Shown here piece by piece: positions 11,251 to 22,420 of a stretch of 64,000 nucleotides of DNA. The stretch spans positions 91,795,298-91,859,297 of the forward strand of contig CM041783.1 of the NCBI GenBank assembly GCA_023374045.1. The letters are read 5' to 3'. Each line of letters begins with the position of its first letter. The stretch's first letter is position 1. This DNA is from Limonium bicolor. Its lineage: Eukaryota; Streptophyta; Magnoliopsida; Caryophyllales; Plumbaginaceae. Below the pieces are notes generated by a model that was not told where the DNA came from, ran no database searches, and saw only the letters and a list, made by a program, of their open reading frames with translations. Made by a program: the position numbers and the translations under genes.

Positions 11251-11978
11251 TCAAAACTGCCTGAAAGTCAAATTTAAACGTCCAGGTTTCATGTGTGTGG
11301 CATTGATCACTGCCGACGGTGCGGTATTCAGTTTGATCTTTCTGATGCTATGGTACAGCATCCTCGATTGCCCACCCATGATTAATACATCCCCCGATTT
11401 CAGAAGTAGCTTCTTTGCGAGATCAGCACTGCTCGCCATACACAAACACAGCGGTATCACCAATGGACCAAGACACCACGGGTACTCCCTTACTTAGAGA
11501 CTCGGGTGACTCGTCCTTGTCTTGGTGCATACCTAACCGTCCACCTTTCTGGTAGAAGTTTACAATGCATAAATCTGCCTTTACACTTGGAATTGATTCC
11601 GTCTCAACTTGCTGAGCAATTCCACGGCGTGGTTAACGACCGCGTGGAACTCCTCTGGTATGCTTGCTACTGTTGCTCCATCTTCAGCTAGTACTTCCTG
11701 ATATGACTTGGTGTAAGGGTTCCAGTCCTTACCCATGCACATCATCTTCAATTGCATCCTTGCTCCGTTCGGGTATTAGGGTGTAGAACCCTCCTGGTTT
11801 GCTCCAAGTTCGTCGCATCGTCTGATGATGTGGATTTGTGCTTCCGGTGTCAGGTATCCATTTAAGAGTATCATACCTGGCTGATAACCTGACATTGCTC
11901 CAATGAAAAGTCGGTGATGTTGATGGCGGTTTCTTCAGGGTTTGGTGCGGGTGGGATGGATAGCAGATATTGAAGGTT
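11251..11978 (-). pseudogene. AlkB-type Fe(II)/2-oxoglutarate dioxygenase domain inside the retrotransposon
   Basis: Reading leftward across frames: GMILLNGYL, GGFYT, LKMMCMGKDWNPYT, then LCIVNFYQKGGRLGMHQDKDES, PVVSWSIGD, KSGDVLIMGGQSRMLYHSI and PGRLNLTFRQF followed by TGA. These are the blocks of AlkB-family nucleic-acid demethylases, nearest in layout to bacterial AlkB and plant ALKBH1-type proteins. Iron ligands are His (11527-11525), Asp two residues on (11521-11519) and His (11352-11350), about 58 residues apart. The Arg pair of RLNLTFR (11280-11278 and 11262-11260) matches the 2-oxoglutarate- and substrate-side arginines. The block lies on the same strand as gag and pol. It needs about six frame changes, some at short homopolymers, so it is either decayed or mis-sequenced. 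It shows no obvious introns of its own. Confidence 0.85.
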
Positions 11979-12121
11979 CCTAAGTTCAAATTGCCTAATT
12001 TAGGTGTTTTCACATTATGTTTCTAACTCTTTACTTATATGTTTATACCCTTAGACTTGCTAACACTCATGCATGAAATGCGGTAAGCAATCACTTTTTC
12101 ATTTATCAGTTTAGGCGGTAC

Positions 12122-13576
12122 CTGGTCTCGAAGAGGATCCTGGTGCCTCAGACCGGTCCACCACATTCAGGGTGGCCTTGCCGGACCCCGTAGCCTTCCC
12201 CTTCTGGGATTCAGTGTACTTCTTGTCAGAAGTCTGCTGAGTAATCGCCTTCGGGCCTTCAGTGGTCGTGGTAGTGTTACCCTTCCACTGCCCCTTTGGC
12301 TTATAGTTTCTGCCATTGGGGTTCGTCCAACACTCAAACTCACGGTGCCCCATCTTCTGGCAGTGGCGGCACCTCACATCATTCCCCTTGCAGTCTTTGC
12401 CGGGGTGGTCTCCATTGCACCACTTACAGTAAAAGTGGCGCTCCGGTCCAGAGCCCGCGCTAGCTGCTATAACACATACAATCAATACTCACTTTCCACC
12501 TCAACAACATACACCTCAACTAATACACATGGTTAAGTAATTACCCTTAGGCGGGTAGGAGCGTAGAGGCTTCGCCGCATACGCGTACGTGAGCTTCAGT
12601 GGCTCATCAGCTGTGGTGGTCTGGGCTTGGCCCTTGTCACCCTGGTACTGGCCCTTCTGGGGCTGAGGGTAGGGTTTCTTCTTCTTCCCTCCCCCATACC
12701 CTTGCTGATTCTGGCCCTCGTTGGTGGCCTTGCGCTTGTGCGCATTTTCCTCGTCCCTCAGACGGACGGTAATTTCAACCTTTGCAGCGGCATGATAGCA
12801 CTCCTGTATTTTAGGATGTCAGTCACCCCCGCAAAACAACTTACCAACTCACATTAACATTCACTCATGGTATAAATGATTCACAACAAGGTACTCTAAT
12901 TACCTGCAAGGTGGTATACTCAGCTGGCCCCATCCCATAGCGGAGACGGTGGCTCAGTCCATTGTAGAACCGGTTCACCAACACCCGGTTCGAGTACCCC
13001 AAGTCCGGTAACAAGTGGATAAGGCCGGTGAATGCGGTAGTAGTCATCAACCGACATCTTATCCCCCTGCTTCAGACTATCCAACTCGAGGCGCTTGGCC
13101 TCCTGCACATGCACCGGGTAATACTTGGCTCGCAGCAGAGCCGTGTACTCCCTCCATCCAAACTCAGGATCAGTCATCCTGTCCTCCCTCACCAGTTTCC
13201 ACCAACTCTGTGCCGACCCCTTCAAGTAGTAGGCGGCAAGTCGGACCTTAGCCTCAGCAGGTACGGCCAAAGTCTCGTAGGCGGTCTCCAACTCGGAGAT
13301 GTACGCCTCTAGCTTACGGGGATCGGTCTCCCCATGAAATGATGGCGGTCTCAGATCAGCCAACGCCTTGACCCAATTGGTCTCTCGTGGCGGTGGTGGC
13401 GGTGGCTGAACTCCGGGCTGTTGCCCTTGCTGTATAGCAGCAACCAACTGGGGTACCATCTGGGCTACGGCGGCTGCAACTGCCTCAGCCATAGTCTGGG
13501 CCGTAGTATCATCGCCCTGGTCACCCATATCTCCAGTACCGCGTCCGCGGCCTCGACCTCGCGGTCTACCTGACAT
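12122..13576 (-). CDS. Gag with CCHC zinc knuckles, split by two introns
   Basis: It starts MSGRPRGRGRGRG (13576), with an Arg/Gly-rich N-terminus, a Pro run, then the capsid-type region with KVRLAAYYLKGSAQSWW. Near 13035 one base shift moves the frame into TGLIHLLPDLGY. Exon 1 ends at LQ (12904). Exon 2 (12803-12545) starts ECYHAAAKVEITVRL and is Lys/Gln-rich. Exon 3 (12466-12122) holds the knuckles CKWCNGDHPGKDC and CRHCQKMGHREFEC. The coat-forming and RNA-binding roles follow from the family. The region is visibly more GC-rich than the AlkB block beside it. The two introns preserve phase, which argues that they are real. Confidence 0.85.
12467..12544 (-). other. Intron 2 of gag (78 bp, GT-AG)
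   Basis: The donor is AAGG^GTAATTAC (GT at 12544-12543) and the acceptor GTGTTATAG^CAGC (AG at 12468-12467). The intron contains stops in the reading frame and is AT-rich. Removal joins ..YPPK to ..SAGSGPERHFYC in phase. Confidence 0.65.
12804..12903 (-). other. Intron 1 of gag (100 bp, GT-AG)
   Basis: The donor is TTGCAG^GTAATTAG (GT at 12903-12902) and the acceptor AAAATACAG^GAGTGC (AG at 12805-12804). Its 100 bp is not a multiple of three, and it contains stops. Removal joins ..YTTLQ to ECYHAAAK, the order expected for chromovirus Gag. Confidence 0.7.
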
Positions 13577-13777
13577 CTGAATTCATATGAATATTCATTA
13601 GCATTATGCTTGCACACTTATCGGTCCAATGGTTATAGCATCTTCCCGACAACCAGGTAATTCCACACTTAGTTAGTGGTTAACCTTTCCAAGTCCGCTC
13701 ACTTAGGTAACTGTAGTTAGGTTTCCTAACTCGGTATATTCCTAAGCTCGGTATTCTAGTCATCAGAGCGATACTTC

Positions 13778-13789
13778 GCTCTGATACCA
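13778..13789 (-). promoter_or_regulatory. Primer binding site, initiator Met tRNA type
   Basis: On the minus strand TGGTATCAGAGC follows the 5' LTR end (..GTTACA) after a short spacer. This is the usual tRNA-iMet primer site of plant chromoviruses. The bases around it (cagagcgatacttcgctctg) form a near-perfect palindrome. The leader 13577-13777 up to the gag start shows no open frame. Confidence 0.92.
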
Positions 13790-13794
13790 CTTTT

Positions 13795-16700
13795 TGTAAC
13801 ACCCCTACAACGCTCCTATCATCTACCGAAGTCGCAGCGGAAATAACCAACCAAATAATAACTATCGCTTTGGTGTTACAACGCCGTTAACCACCCACGT
13901 GGTTAACTAGGCAGAATAAATACAAGTGTATCGGTCTGATGATCAGACTCCCGAGCATAGTAACTAACATCCATATATAAACATAACCAACCATACCGAG
14001 TATTTAATTTACAATACATCTCCAAACCATAATCATCTCACACTGTATAACAACGATATCAAAATGTAACGCCTCGGGAGCACAGGCGCATCCCGGGCTC
14101 AACAACCTACTTATCCAAAAGTATATCAACCTAGGACCTAGAGCCACTCTGCCTCTTCGATCCTCATCCTGCAATAAAAATATGGGGCCCCCGAGGGGGT
14201 CAGCACCTTTGCTGGTATGGCTAACGCGCAGCCCGTCGACTAACGGGATACGCGCAACCAATTGTCATAATAACATGGCATTCATTTTAGAACAACCAAC
14301 ATATATATACAATATACCATAGCATAGCAAGGGAAATTGCATAGCATCACAACATCAATACATAACACCATAAACTTGGTCCTCACAAGGAACCTTCCAC
14401 CATAGTTAGTATACCATGAGAGCCTAGGGGTTTTTACCAACCCCATGTTAAGCTCGTTACCATCCTCGTTACCGTCCGGTTATATAGAACGGTTAACTTA
14501 TACCAAAGGTGTGTCGGATATAGTAATCCCGAGCACTCCGAAATCATACGTATGCCCCTATGGCCCGACGTGAGTCAGTAACTAGCTTTGGATAAGCTAA
14601 GGGAAGGTAGAAACCAAATTGGAATACCACCTATACATACACCAAGAGAGCGAACCGGATATGATATCGACCCCCATCCATCACACGCGTGGCCGGAACA
14701 ACCGGACTCCTCACTCCCCCGGTTAGCACTTGTTAGTGATCACACAATTTGTTAAGTCACATACAAGCAACATTTAGGTCTTGTTAGACAACCAAGGGAA
14801 AGGAGTCATAATACAACATCATAATATAACAACTGTAAACTCTTTTCATGCCTTAATCTTATAAGGTCGTAAACACCAGAAAACAAACACCCAAGCCGGT
14901 GTAAACCGTTAGGCAACAGACTGCAAGAAAACCATACCTTGGTCCTTGCCTTGTTTCGTTCCCACCTTGAGAGAATCCTATACACATTAGTAATGTCGGT
15001 TAATTATTATTTAACTTCACACTTACTAAGTATTCAACATGATTGTATGACATGTTTTAATGTCTACCTCACCCTAGGTTACCTTCATTATACACCCTAG
15101 GGTTAACTACATAAGTCACATTCTTTTCTGTTTTTTTTTTTTTTTACAAGTTTAGGTCCGACCGGACTTGCCGACCGGACTTGTCCATGTCCGGTCGATT
15201 CCAGAGAGTTTCTCCCCTTCGGAAATTCAGCCCGACCGGACTTGTCAAGTCCGGTCCCATGTCCGGTCGATTCCAGTAACTCAATCCGTACAAATTTTCT
15301 ACTCCGACCGGACTTGTAAGTCCGGTCCTATGTCCGGTCCATTCCAGAGAGTTTATTCTCTTTGTAAATTTAGCCCGACCGGACTTGTCCATGTCCGGTC
15401 CTAAGCCCGGTCCATTCCAGAAACTAATTCTCGCAGGGTAAACAGGTCCCGACCGAGCTTGCAAGTCCGGTCGGCCCCAAATCTATGTTTTCCTTTTTAC
15501 ATTCAACTCCAAACTTCACCCCATATAACCTAGTACTCCCTAACCTCATTTGGGCACTTTAAACACAACTTAAGACACCCTTAAACACTCATAAAACTCA
15601 TTTTCTAATTCCTTAAGCCTTTACTTATTCCTTCACAAAATTCCTAACACTTACAACATTTTCTCCTAGTTTTCCAAGTGGTGTTTCATACCTATGATAA
15701 CTACTATCCCAAAATGCTTTCTCCTTAACTTAACATCATCTCCCAAGCATCATCTCTCACACTAATTCCTTATCTCCTTCTTGAAACTCTTTTCCTAGTG
15801 TACACTTCTCCTTATTTTACCAAAGTTTGCCTAGGTATTTACCTAAGTCCCAAAGTGACTTTGGTACCTACTAAATCTCAAGATCATGCCTAAGTCCTTA
15901 TTACATTCTAGAGTACTTCCTAGTTCATCAAAATTCCTTAAAACATCATGAACTCCTTATTCATTTCCTACATTTTCTAACTCACCAATCCTCATGTAAA
16001 CACTTAAACTTCTTGCTTCTACCTAAATTTTGACATGGGTTCCCTAGAACATTACTAAGCCTAAACACTTTACCTTCTCCTTTAAACACACAAGAACATC
16101 TAAAATCACCAAGAACACTCTCATACACAATTTCACCAAATTTACACCACATTACAATATAGTGCACAATTTAATTGCATGGCACTTAGGCCCTTAAAAT
16201 GCATGGCTCTTAGGCCCTTAAAGTGCTTAAATCATAAACACTGAATTTCCACAATATATATGCCTTTAACCTGCAAATACACTCAACACACATATGCCCT
16301 TTACTAGTCTCTTGAGAACACTTTACTAAGTCATTCACCATTTGCTCTTTAGGTAGTTTTAATAAGCATTTATAAGCTCATTTCTCCTAAGGCATTAAAC
16401 AACATTTAAGTTAGTAGATTTACCTCTTTTCCCAAAACACTTCCTTCTTGATTCCTTACAAAACCGTATGACAATTTGATTCCTTGTCAAGTTCTAGACA
16501 ATATACAAACACCATAATGAGTATTCAAGCTTTGAGCTTCATCTCATTGTAAACCCTAATTTGACATTGTTTCAAAAACATTAATGTAGTTGTTTTACCT
16601 TGATCTTTGAAGGAGTTTGAATATATAACAAGAGAGGACTCCACCTAGTCCATGAAGAGTTGAAATGAAGCTAGAACAAAGTCACACAATGAGCTATATC

Positions 16701-17692
16701 AATGTGTATTTTCGGACATGACAAAAACAAGGAGGAAACTGATTTTTGTTTGAGATTCCTTACCTAGAAGCAAAGGAGATAAATATGTAAAATCAAGCTC
16801 AAGCTCCTTCAATGGTGGAACACCTTGGCACCGAAATGGAGCTCTTGGAGTTTTGAGAAGATAGGAATGAAGAGCTTGATGAGAGGAAGAGATTGGTGGT
16901 CTTTGTTTTTGATTTGGACAAGTGAGCTAGGTTTAGCAAGTGGTCAAAGTTGGAACTTCCATGGTGGTAGTAGTATTACCGAGAGAGAACAAGGAAGAAG
17001 GAAGAAGAAGGGTGGGAAACCGTGTGAGTGAAGGAAAAAAGAGAATGAAGATAGAATTGCTTTTAAGAGATATTTAGTTATAAAAAAAGTAGTTTTACTT
17101 AGTTTGCTTTAATTACTTATTACCTTAACTAGAGAGTGGTGAGTCACCACCTATAAAAACCGGCCCCCTTATTAGTATGAGGGTATTTTAGTCTTTTTGT
17201 CAATTTAATCTTATACCACATATGTTACAAAATAGCTTATAAAAATCACTATTCACCTATACAAGGCACTTAGAAGTGAAATTTTTGATTTCCCACTAAT
17301 ATAGCCACCCAAATGTGATACTATATAGTACACATATATATTTAAGAGTAATGATGGACATTTAGCCATTCAAAACTCATTTACAAGACAATTTTTCAAA
17401 AATGCTTTAAGACTTCTTAAAGCACATTTTGTGTTTTAACTTGTTTTCAAGCTTGGTTTTCTTTGGTAATTGGTTTAATATGTTCATTAGTATATAAATG
17501 AGGTCTTGGTAAGCTCATTAGGTCTTACTCAAGTTTATCCCAAGCTTAGAGCACATTTTGGCTCTTATTGACTTTAAAGCACATTCGTGTTTCCTTTTGT
17601 TTAAATTTGTTTACTTAGGTTTCTAAGACTCTTTTTAGTCTTAATAAATCATGTTTTAATGTTTAACCAACATACCAGGTTTGGGTATTTCA
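13795..17692 (-). repeat. 5' LTR of the AlkB chromovirus
   Basis: A 3.9 kb partner of 3476-7377, ending at 17692 before the GTCTT duplication. It holds the hairpin array at 15150-15475 and a purine-rich stretch at 16825-17040. No TATA box could be assigned with confidence. Confidence 0.93.
15150..15475. repeat. CCGGA hairpin array, 5' LTR copy
   Basis: It has the same family of 'gaccggacttg..caagtccggtc' inverted repeats as 4836-5160, with better preserved arms (for example gaccggacttgtcaagtccggtc split by one spacer). Confidence 0.8.
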
Positions 17693-17697
17693 GTCTT
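17693..17697. repeat. Target-site duplication, right copy (GTCTT)
   Basis: It matches 3471-3475 exactly and directly follows the LTR end ..tatttca. Confidence 0.95.
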
Positions 17698-19595
17698 GCG
17701 GGCATTTCTTTGAGTGGCGCCTGAAGACTTTTGATCCTTTGTTTTGATGGTTGTACGGTCTCCGAGAGTTGGGTCGTGCCGATTGTGAAGGAGACAGGCT
17801 CTGTGCTGTGGCTTCCCCTTCCAAAAGAGCATGCTCATTCATCTCTTTCCGTGGTGTAGGATATTATGTCCGAACCGATGGATGCAAATCTATTCTACAT
17901 GCATTTTTTGATATGATTGAATGCAACGAAGATGTCGTGTCAAGGTGAGCTCAGCCAAGAATTCTAGTTAAGTCTAGTCATTTCTGAGCCACTTCTTTCT
18001 TGAAAAATCTACCCAAAAGAGGTCTCTCGGGATCTCTTATACCTTTTCGTTTCCTTTCCTAAGGTCAGTTAGGCTTTCTTTAATCGGGGTGAAGAACACT
18101 CGTTTCTTCTCTACCTTCCTGATTTCTTTGACGCTCGTTTGTGCGCGATTGTATTGGCAAGATCGGACGCGTTGTGGCCTTTCATGTTTCAAATTTGGTA
18201 CTCTTCGAATCAAGCAAATATCATCTCTAAGTCGGAGGTCTTTCGATGGGTTATAACGATGCTGGCAGTGTATGTCATATGGGACTGGAGGATTTGTTTG
18301 AGGATTGTGTAGCTTTGGTGCAACGGAGGATAGCTTCACCGTCGCCGGATGGAGTGATTTTGGGACTCTTTTCACCTTTGTGCGGATTATTATATACTCT
18401 CATTTTTGGTTTGCTGTCTGAGTAGTCTATTTGCAATTCATCATAGATGATTTCTGGTCTCGTCTATTTATCAAGTGTGGAGATATTAATGGTGTAGACT
18501 TTCATTTCCTCTTTTTACTATTTTGAGCGTTTTGTGCTCCGCTTCTCTCGTTTTTATCCTCTTTGGGTATCTTTTCAAGCTTTCTTCCCATGCTTAAATG
18601 GTGGGGAAAGAATCATGTGCTCCAGCTCTTTTATCCTCTTGCAGGGGTGTGAAGTGGTTGTGTGAGGGTGGGGTGGTATATCGTGAGCTGTTTTCAAAAG
18701 GGATTCTCAATGAAAGGCCAGCGGGGTTACAACTAAGGGATCGTTTTCAGGGTCAATAAGGCTTTTGGCCTTGTGGAGGTTTTCTTCGATCCTAGGTGCC
18801 TCGTCATCCCTATCGACAGATAATTGTTTCCTCTACTATTCCCAAATTTTGACATGAATGGTGACGCGCTTTTCTCATCAATATTTAGTTCCGTGAAGGG
18901 GGATCCTCACATGGTGTTTTGAAATTTAAATGCACCAAGCGCTCTGGGTTTTGCACGCTCTGTGTTTCTCTCATGCACTCAACTCTCACGGGAGGTTAGA
19001 GATCCTTTCAAGACCTCTTCGGGGAAAATGATACAAGAACTCGGCGGCCTTTGATGATTTATGTGACTTTCCTAGAATTAAAGATCGAGATGCACTTCGA
19101 CACTAGGGATATGTAAATGCAAATGTAAATGCAATTAAGCTAAACCTAATGCAGATGATAATGATGACTTTTGTGTGGATGCATTTTTTTTTATGGATGC
19201 ATTTCGTGGATGCATTTTTTTTATGGATGCATTTCGTGGATGCATTTTTTGGATTTTTGAATGAATGCGTGTGTTTTTTTTTTTTTTTTTTTTGGGTTTT
19301 TATGACGGTTCAGACATAATATCGTTTCAACCGGTCAAGATTGACAAGGCTTTGAAATTCTTCCCCGTCCAAATCTGTGAGTAATACAGCACCATGAGGG
19401 GTTATTTCTTGACCAGATAAGGGCCCACCCAGTTCGGTCTGAACTTCCCTCGTGGGTCTGTGGTAAATCTTTCCTCAGCTCTTTTAGGACGAGATCGCCC
19501 ACTTGGATGTTACGTTCTTTGACCTTTTGTTGAACGCTCTAGCCATTCTCTTCTGGTGACCCTGGATGTGATATAATGCCTGAAGGCGTTTCTCA
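17698..19595 (-). other. Ogre 3' untranslated region, right part
   Basis: This stretch lies downstream of the integrase and continues at 1889-3470 beyond the inserted chromovirus. I see no protein family in it. It holds repeated 'tggatgcattt(t)..' units at 19173-19250 and a 19-base T run near 19273. Short open frames (17751-17948, 18037-18375) lack recognisable domains. Confidence 0.7.
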
Positions 19596-20622
19596 TCAAA
19601 GGGCAAGACTGTCATAACGCTGTTGCAACCAATCACTTTCAACAATTTTCAGTTCGTTAGTGACCCGAAGGGTTGGAATTTCAAGCTCGATTGGCAAAAC
19701 ACATTTGACCCATACACCAAGGAATAACGGGGTGGCTCCGGTTGTAGTTCTGACAGTAGTGCGGTAAACCCCAAAGGCATAGTGTAGCTTTTCCGGCCAA
19801 TCTCTGTACGTTTCAACCATTTTTGCCAGTGCACTTTTTACGGCTTTGTTGGCGGCTTCGACCGCTCCGTTACTCTGAGGTCTGTATGGGGATGATCTGT
19901 GGTAACGGATGTCGTATTTTTCCATGACCCGGATAGTGTCTCCGTCAAATTGGGGACCGTTGTCTGATACGAACTCTGATGGAACCCCGTATCGGCATAT
20001 AATGTCTCGCTCGATGAACTGGGCAACTTGCTTTGATCCGATGTTCGCAAACGACCGTGCCTCTACCCATTTGCTGAAGTAATCTATCGCTACAAGGATG
20101 TAGCGGTGTCCATTTGAAGCTTTGGGGTGGATTCTCCGATAATGTCGATTCCCCATATAGAGAACGGCCAAGGAGCCGCCATGGCCGTTAGGGGTAGAGG
20201 AGGCAGGTGTTGCAAGTTAGCATGGGTCTGACACTTGGCGCACTTTTTCACGAATTCGTGACAATCGGCTTCCATCGTTGTCCAGTAGTACCCTAGCCTG
20301 AGGATTTTTCGGGATAGGGAATGCCTCCAGCATGGGTCCCGCATACTCCCTCGTGGACGTCCTTGATGATCTTATCAGCCTCTTTTCGGGTCACACACAA
20401 GTGTTGGACTCCGTTCGGCATTCTCTTGTAGACCCTGGTTCCGCAGACCACGTACTGATTTGACATTCTTCTTAGTGCGATGCGATCTTGCTTAGTGGCT
20501 TCTGACGGATACTCTCCTCTTCTAAGGAAATTCTCAATGTCCACAAACCACTCGTCCTCGACTTCCCCTGTCTCGATGGCTCCAATCTCAAACGAGGGTG
20601 CATTAGTCATGGTTATCCACAA
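19596..20622 (-). pseudogene. Ogre integrase (frame-broken)
   Basis: The zinc-binding N-terminal part reads HEGVCGTHAGG and then CAKCQTHANL. The catalytic core reads WGIDIIG (first Asp), VSDNGPQF (second Asp) and NGAVEAANK (Glu). At least three frames are used (20622-20293, 20344-20090, 20171-19596). The enzyme inserts element DNA into the host chromosome; this copy cannot be made intact. Confidence 0.88.
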
Positions 20623-21070
20623 GGGAAGTATAGTGAACCGGTTGGTACCTGGACTACTGAAGCCAAAGATGCTAAAGAGTCAGCAAAGATGTTCTGGCTC
20701 CGGTTCACATGCTTGAAAGTCACATTTTGAAAGCAGGTGATCAAGTATGAAAGGTAGTCATGGTAGGGGATCAATCGTTCTTCTCTGATCTCCCAAGTCT
20801 GATTGACTTGCGAAATAACGAGATAGAATCGCCAAAACCTCAACTCCTCCACTTGCAATTCTAATGCCATTTCAAGTCCCAGGATGCAGGCTTCGTATTC
20901 TGCCATGTGTTAGTGACCGGATAATTGATTTTTACAGCGCTGGAAGTAGATCCCCTTCAGGTGGATCAACAAGATCCCTGCCCCTTTACCCTTATGGTTG
21001 ACGGCACCATCAAAGTATAACCTCCAGCAAGTTTTTCGTAATGTCATGATTTGCTCGTCTGGGAAATCGT
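20613..21070 (-). pseudogene. Second, archaeal-type RNase H of the Tat lineage (frame-broken)
   Basis: WRLYFDGAVNHKGKGAGILL supplies the first acidic residue and the Gly-rich turn. AEYEACILGLEMAL gives the catalytic Glu, and FADSLASLA the distal Asp. A second RNase H placed between the gypsy RNase H and the integrase is a known marker of Tat elements. It is split by a stop near 20907. Confidence 0.85.
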
Positions 21071-21480
21071 CATTGCCAAAGAACTCGGACGCTAGGGCAT
21101 TCTGCAAGTGCTCGGCTATGGCACTCCCTTTGATTGACTTTTGAATTTTGAAAGTGATATCGAATTCAGACAACAATAGGGACCATTGGATAAGCGACCG
21201 TCTAGAATTGACTTTTCCAGAAGGTACTTTATAGGGTTCAGCGTGCAATCAGATGAACCTTGGCCTAACAAGTAGTGCCTTAGCTTCTTCGTGGCCCAGA
21301 CCAAAGCAGCACAAAATTTGTGGATGTCAGAGTAGTGTTTCCGCGTCGACCCATTTCTTGCTGATATGGTAGATTGACTTTTACGCGGTGGGGATCCTTG
21401 TTCCTGGGCCAGCATGGCGCCCATTGACGTTTCTCGGGTAGTGAGGTAAAGGATCTGGCTTGCCTCCTGGGGGGTACCAA
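21070..21480 (-). pseudogene. Ogre RNase H (gypsy type, frame-broken)
   Basis: Frames around 21424-21116 show FCAALVWATKKLRHYLLGQ, corresponding to the helix after the catalytic Glu, and the LIQWSLLLSEFDITFK connection. Stops and shifts interrupt it several times. Domain order RT, RNase H, archaeal RNase H, integrase is kept. Confidence 0.75.
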
Positions 21481-22420
21481 GACAGGGGCGGGTTCTGCAA
21501 TAGGTTTGATCTTCTCAAAGGCTTCCGACACTGTTCATTCCAGACTTTAGACGCATCTTTCTTCAACAGACGGAAGATAGGCTCACAGGTCTCGGTTAGC
21601 TGCATGATGAATCTTCTGATGTACTGGACTCTGCCTAAGAAACCTCTGATTTCTTTTTCGGTTTTCGGAGGGGGCATTTCTTGAATGGCCTTTATTTTAT
21701 CTGGGTCTACCTCGATTCCTCGGGGTAGTGATCATGAAGCCCAGAAGCTTTCCTCCGGTCACTCCGAATGTACATTTCTTGGGGTTTAGCTTCATCTGGT
21801 ACCTCCGCATCCGATCAAAGAACTTTCTCAGATTTAACAAGTGGTCCTCCCGTTGGGCAGCTTTGACAATCATGTCATCTACGTATACCTCCACTTCCTT
21901 GTGAATCATATCATGCAATAAGGTGGTGGCGGCCCTTTGATACGTGGCTCCGGCATTTTTCAAGCCAAAGGGCAGTTCGTAACAAAGGTTCCCCATTGTG
22001 TAATAAAAGACGTTTTCCTGATCTTCTACAGCCATTCGAATCTGATTGTAACCTGAAAACCCATCCATGAATGACAGTAGTGCATGTTGGGCAGTACAGT
22101 ATTATCGACAAGGATATCAATGTGAGGTAAGGGGAAGCGTCTTTGGGGCTGGCCTCGTTTAAGTCCGAAAATCGATGCATACTCGCACCTTCCCGTTTTT
22201 TTCTTTGGGACGGCTACGATATTGGCTAGCCAATCGGTCGGTATTGACGACCCCATGAATAAAGCCAACACGTAACAGCTTCTCGACTTCCTCTTTCACT
22301 TTCAATTGATGCTCAGGTTTCATTCTCTCAACGTTGTTTCTTAGGTTTGGCATTAGGTACAATGGTATTCGATGTTGGACGATGTCGGGATCGATCCCGG
22401 GCATGTCTGCGTAACTCCAC
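21480..22420 (-). pseudogene. Ogre reverse transcriptase (frame-broken)
   Basis: Blocks in order: MPGIDPDIVQHRIPLY and KPEHQLKVKEEVEKLL, then KVRVCIDFR, FPLPHIDILVDN, FSGYNQIRMA, LPFGLKNAGATYQR, the catalytic YVDDM (21871-21885), and EIRGFLGRVQYIRRFI. At least four frames are needed. The NAGATYQR and YVDDMIVK variants are typical of the Tat lineage. Confidence 0.9.

Larger units (their letters stand above)
11077..12121 (-). other. Candidate intron enclosing the AlkB block
   Basis: On the minus strand a donor CAG^GTACCG ends the last gag exon (GT at 12121-12120). An acceptor after CTTATTATTTTGCC..ATTAG (AG at 11078-11077) precedes the protease. Joining 12122 to 11076 keeps codon phase and gives a continuous Gag-to-protease frame. 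A nearer acceptor (CTTAG, 11981-11980) would instead join gag to the AlkB region. Splicing is inferred only. Confidence 0.45.
3476..17692 (-). mobile_element. Chromovirus (Ty3/gypsy, Tekay-like) carrying an AlkB domain
   Basis: A complete 14.2 kb element with LTRs at 3476-7377 and 13795-17692, flanked by GTCTT duplications. Reading leftward: initiator-Met primer site, gag with two introns and zinc knuckles, an AlkB-type dioxygenase block, protease, RT-RNase H-integrase, a C-terminal chromodomain, and a polypurine tract. The chromodomain and the tgtaacaccc/tgaaatacccc LTR termini point to the Tekay/Del group. RT to integrase is open for 873 codons. Gag, AlkB, protease and the integrase C-terminus need frame corrections. 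It is inserted in the Ogre 3' untranslated region, hence younger than that element. Confidence 0.93.

Noticed and set aside
17751..18375. Possible host gene next to the chromovirus
   Set aside because: The stretch is continuous with the Ogre 3' untranslated region across the GTCTT duplication, and no frame shows a known domain.
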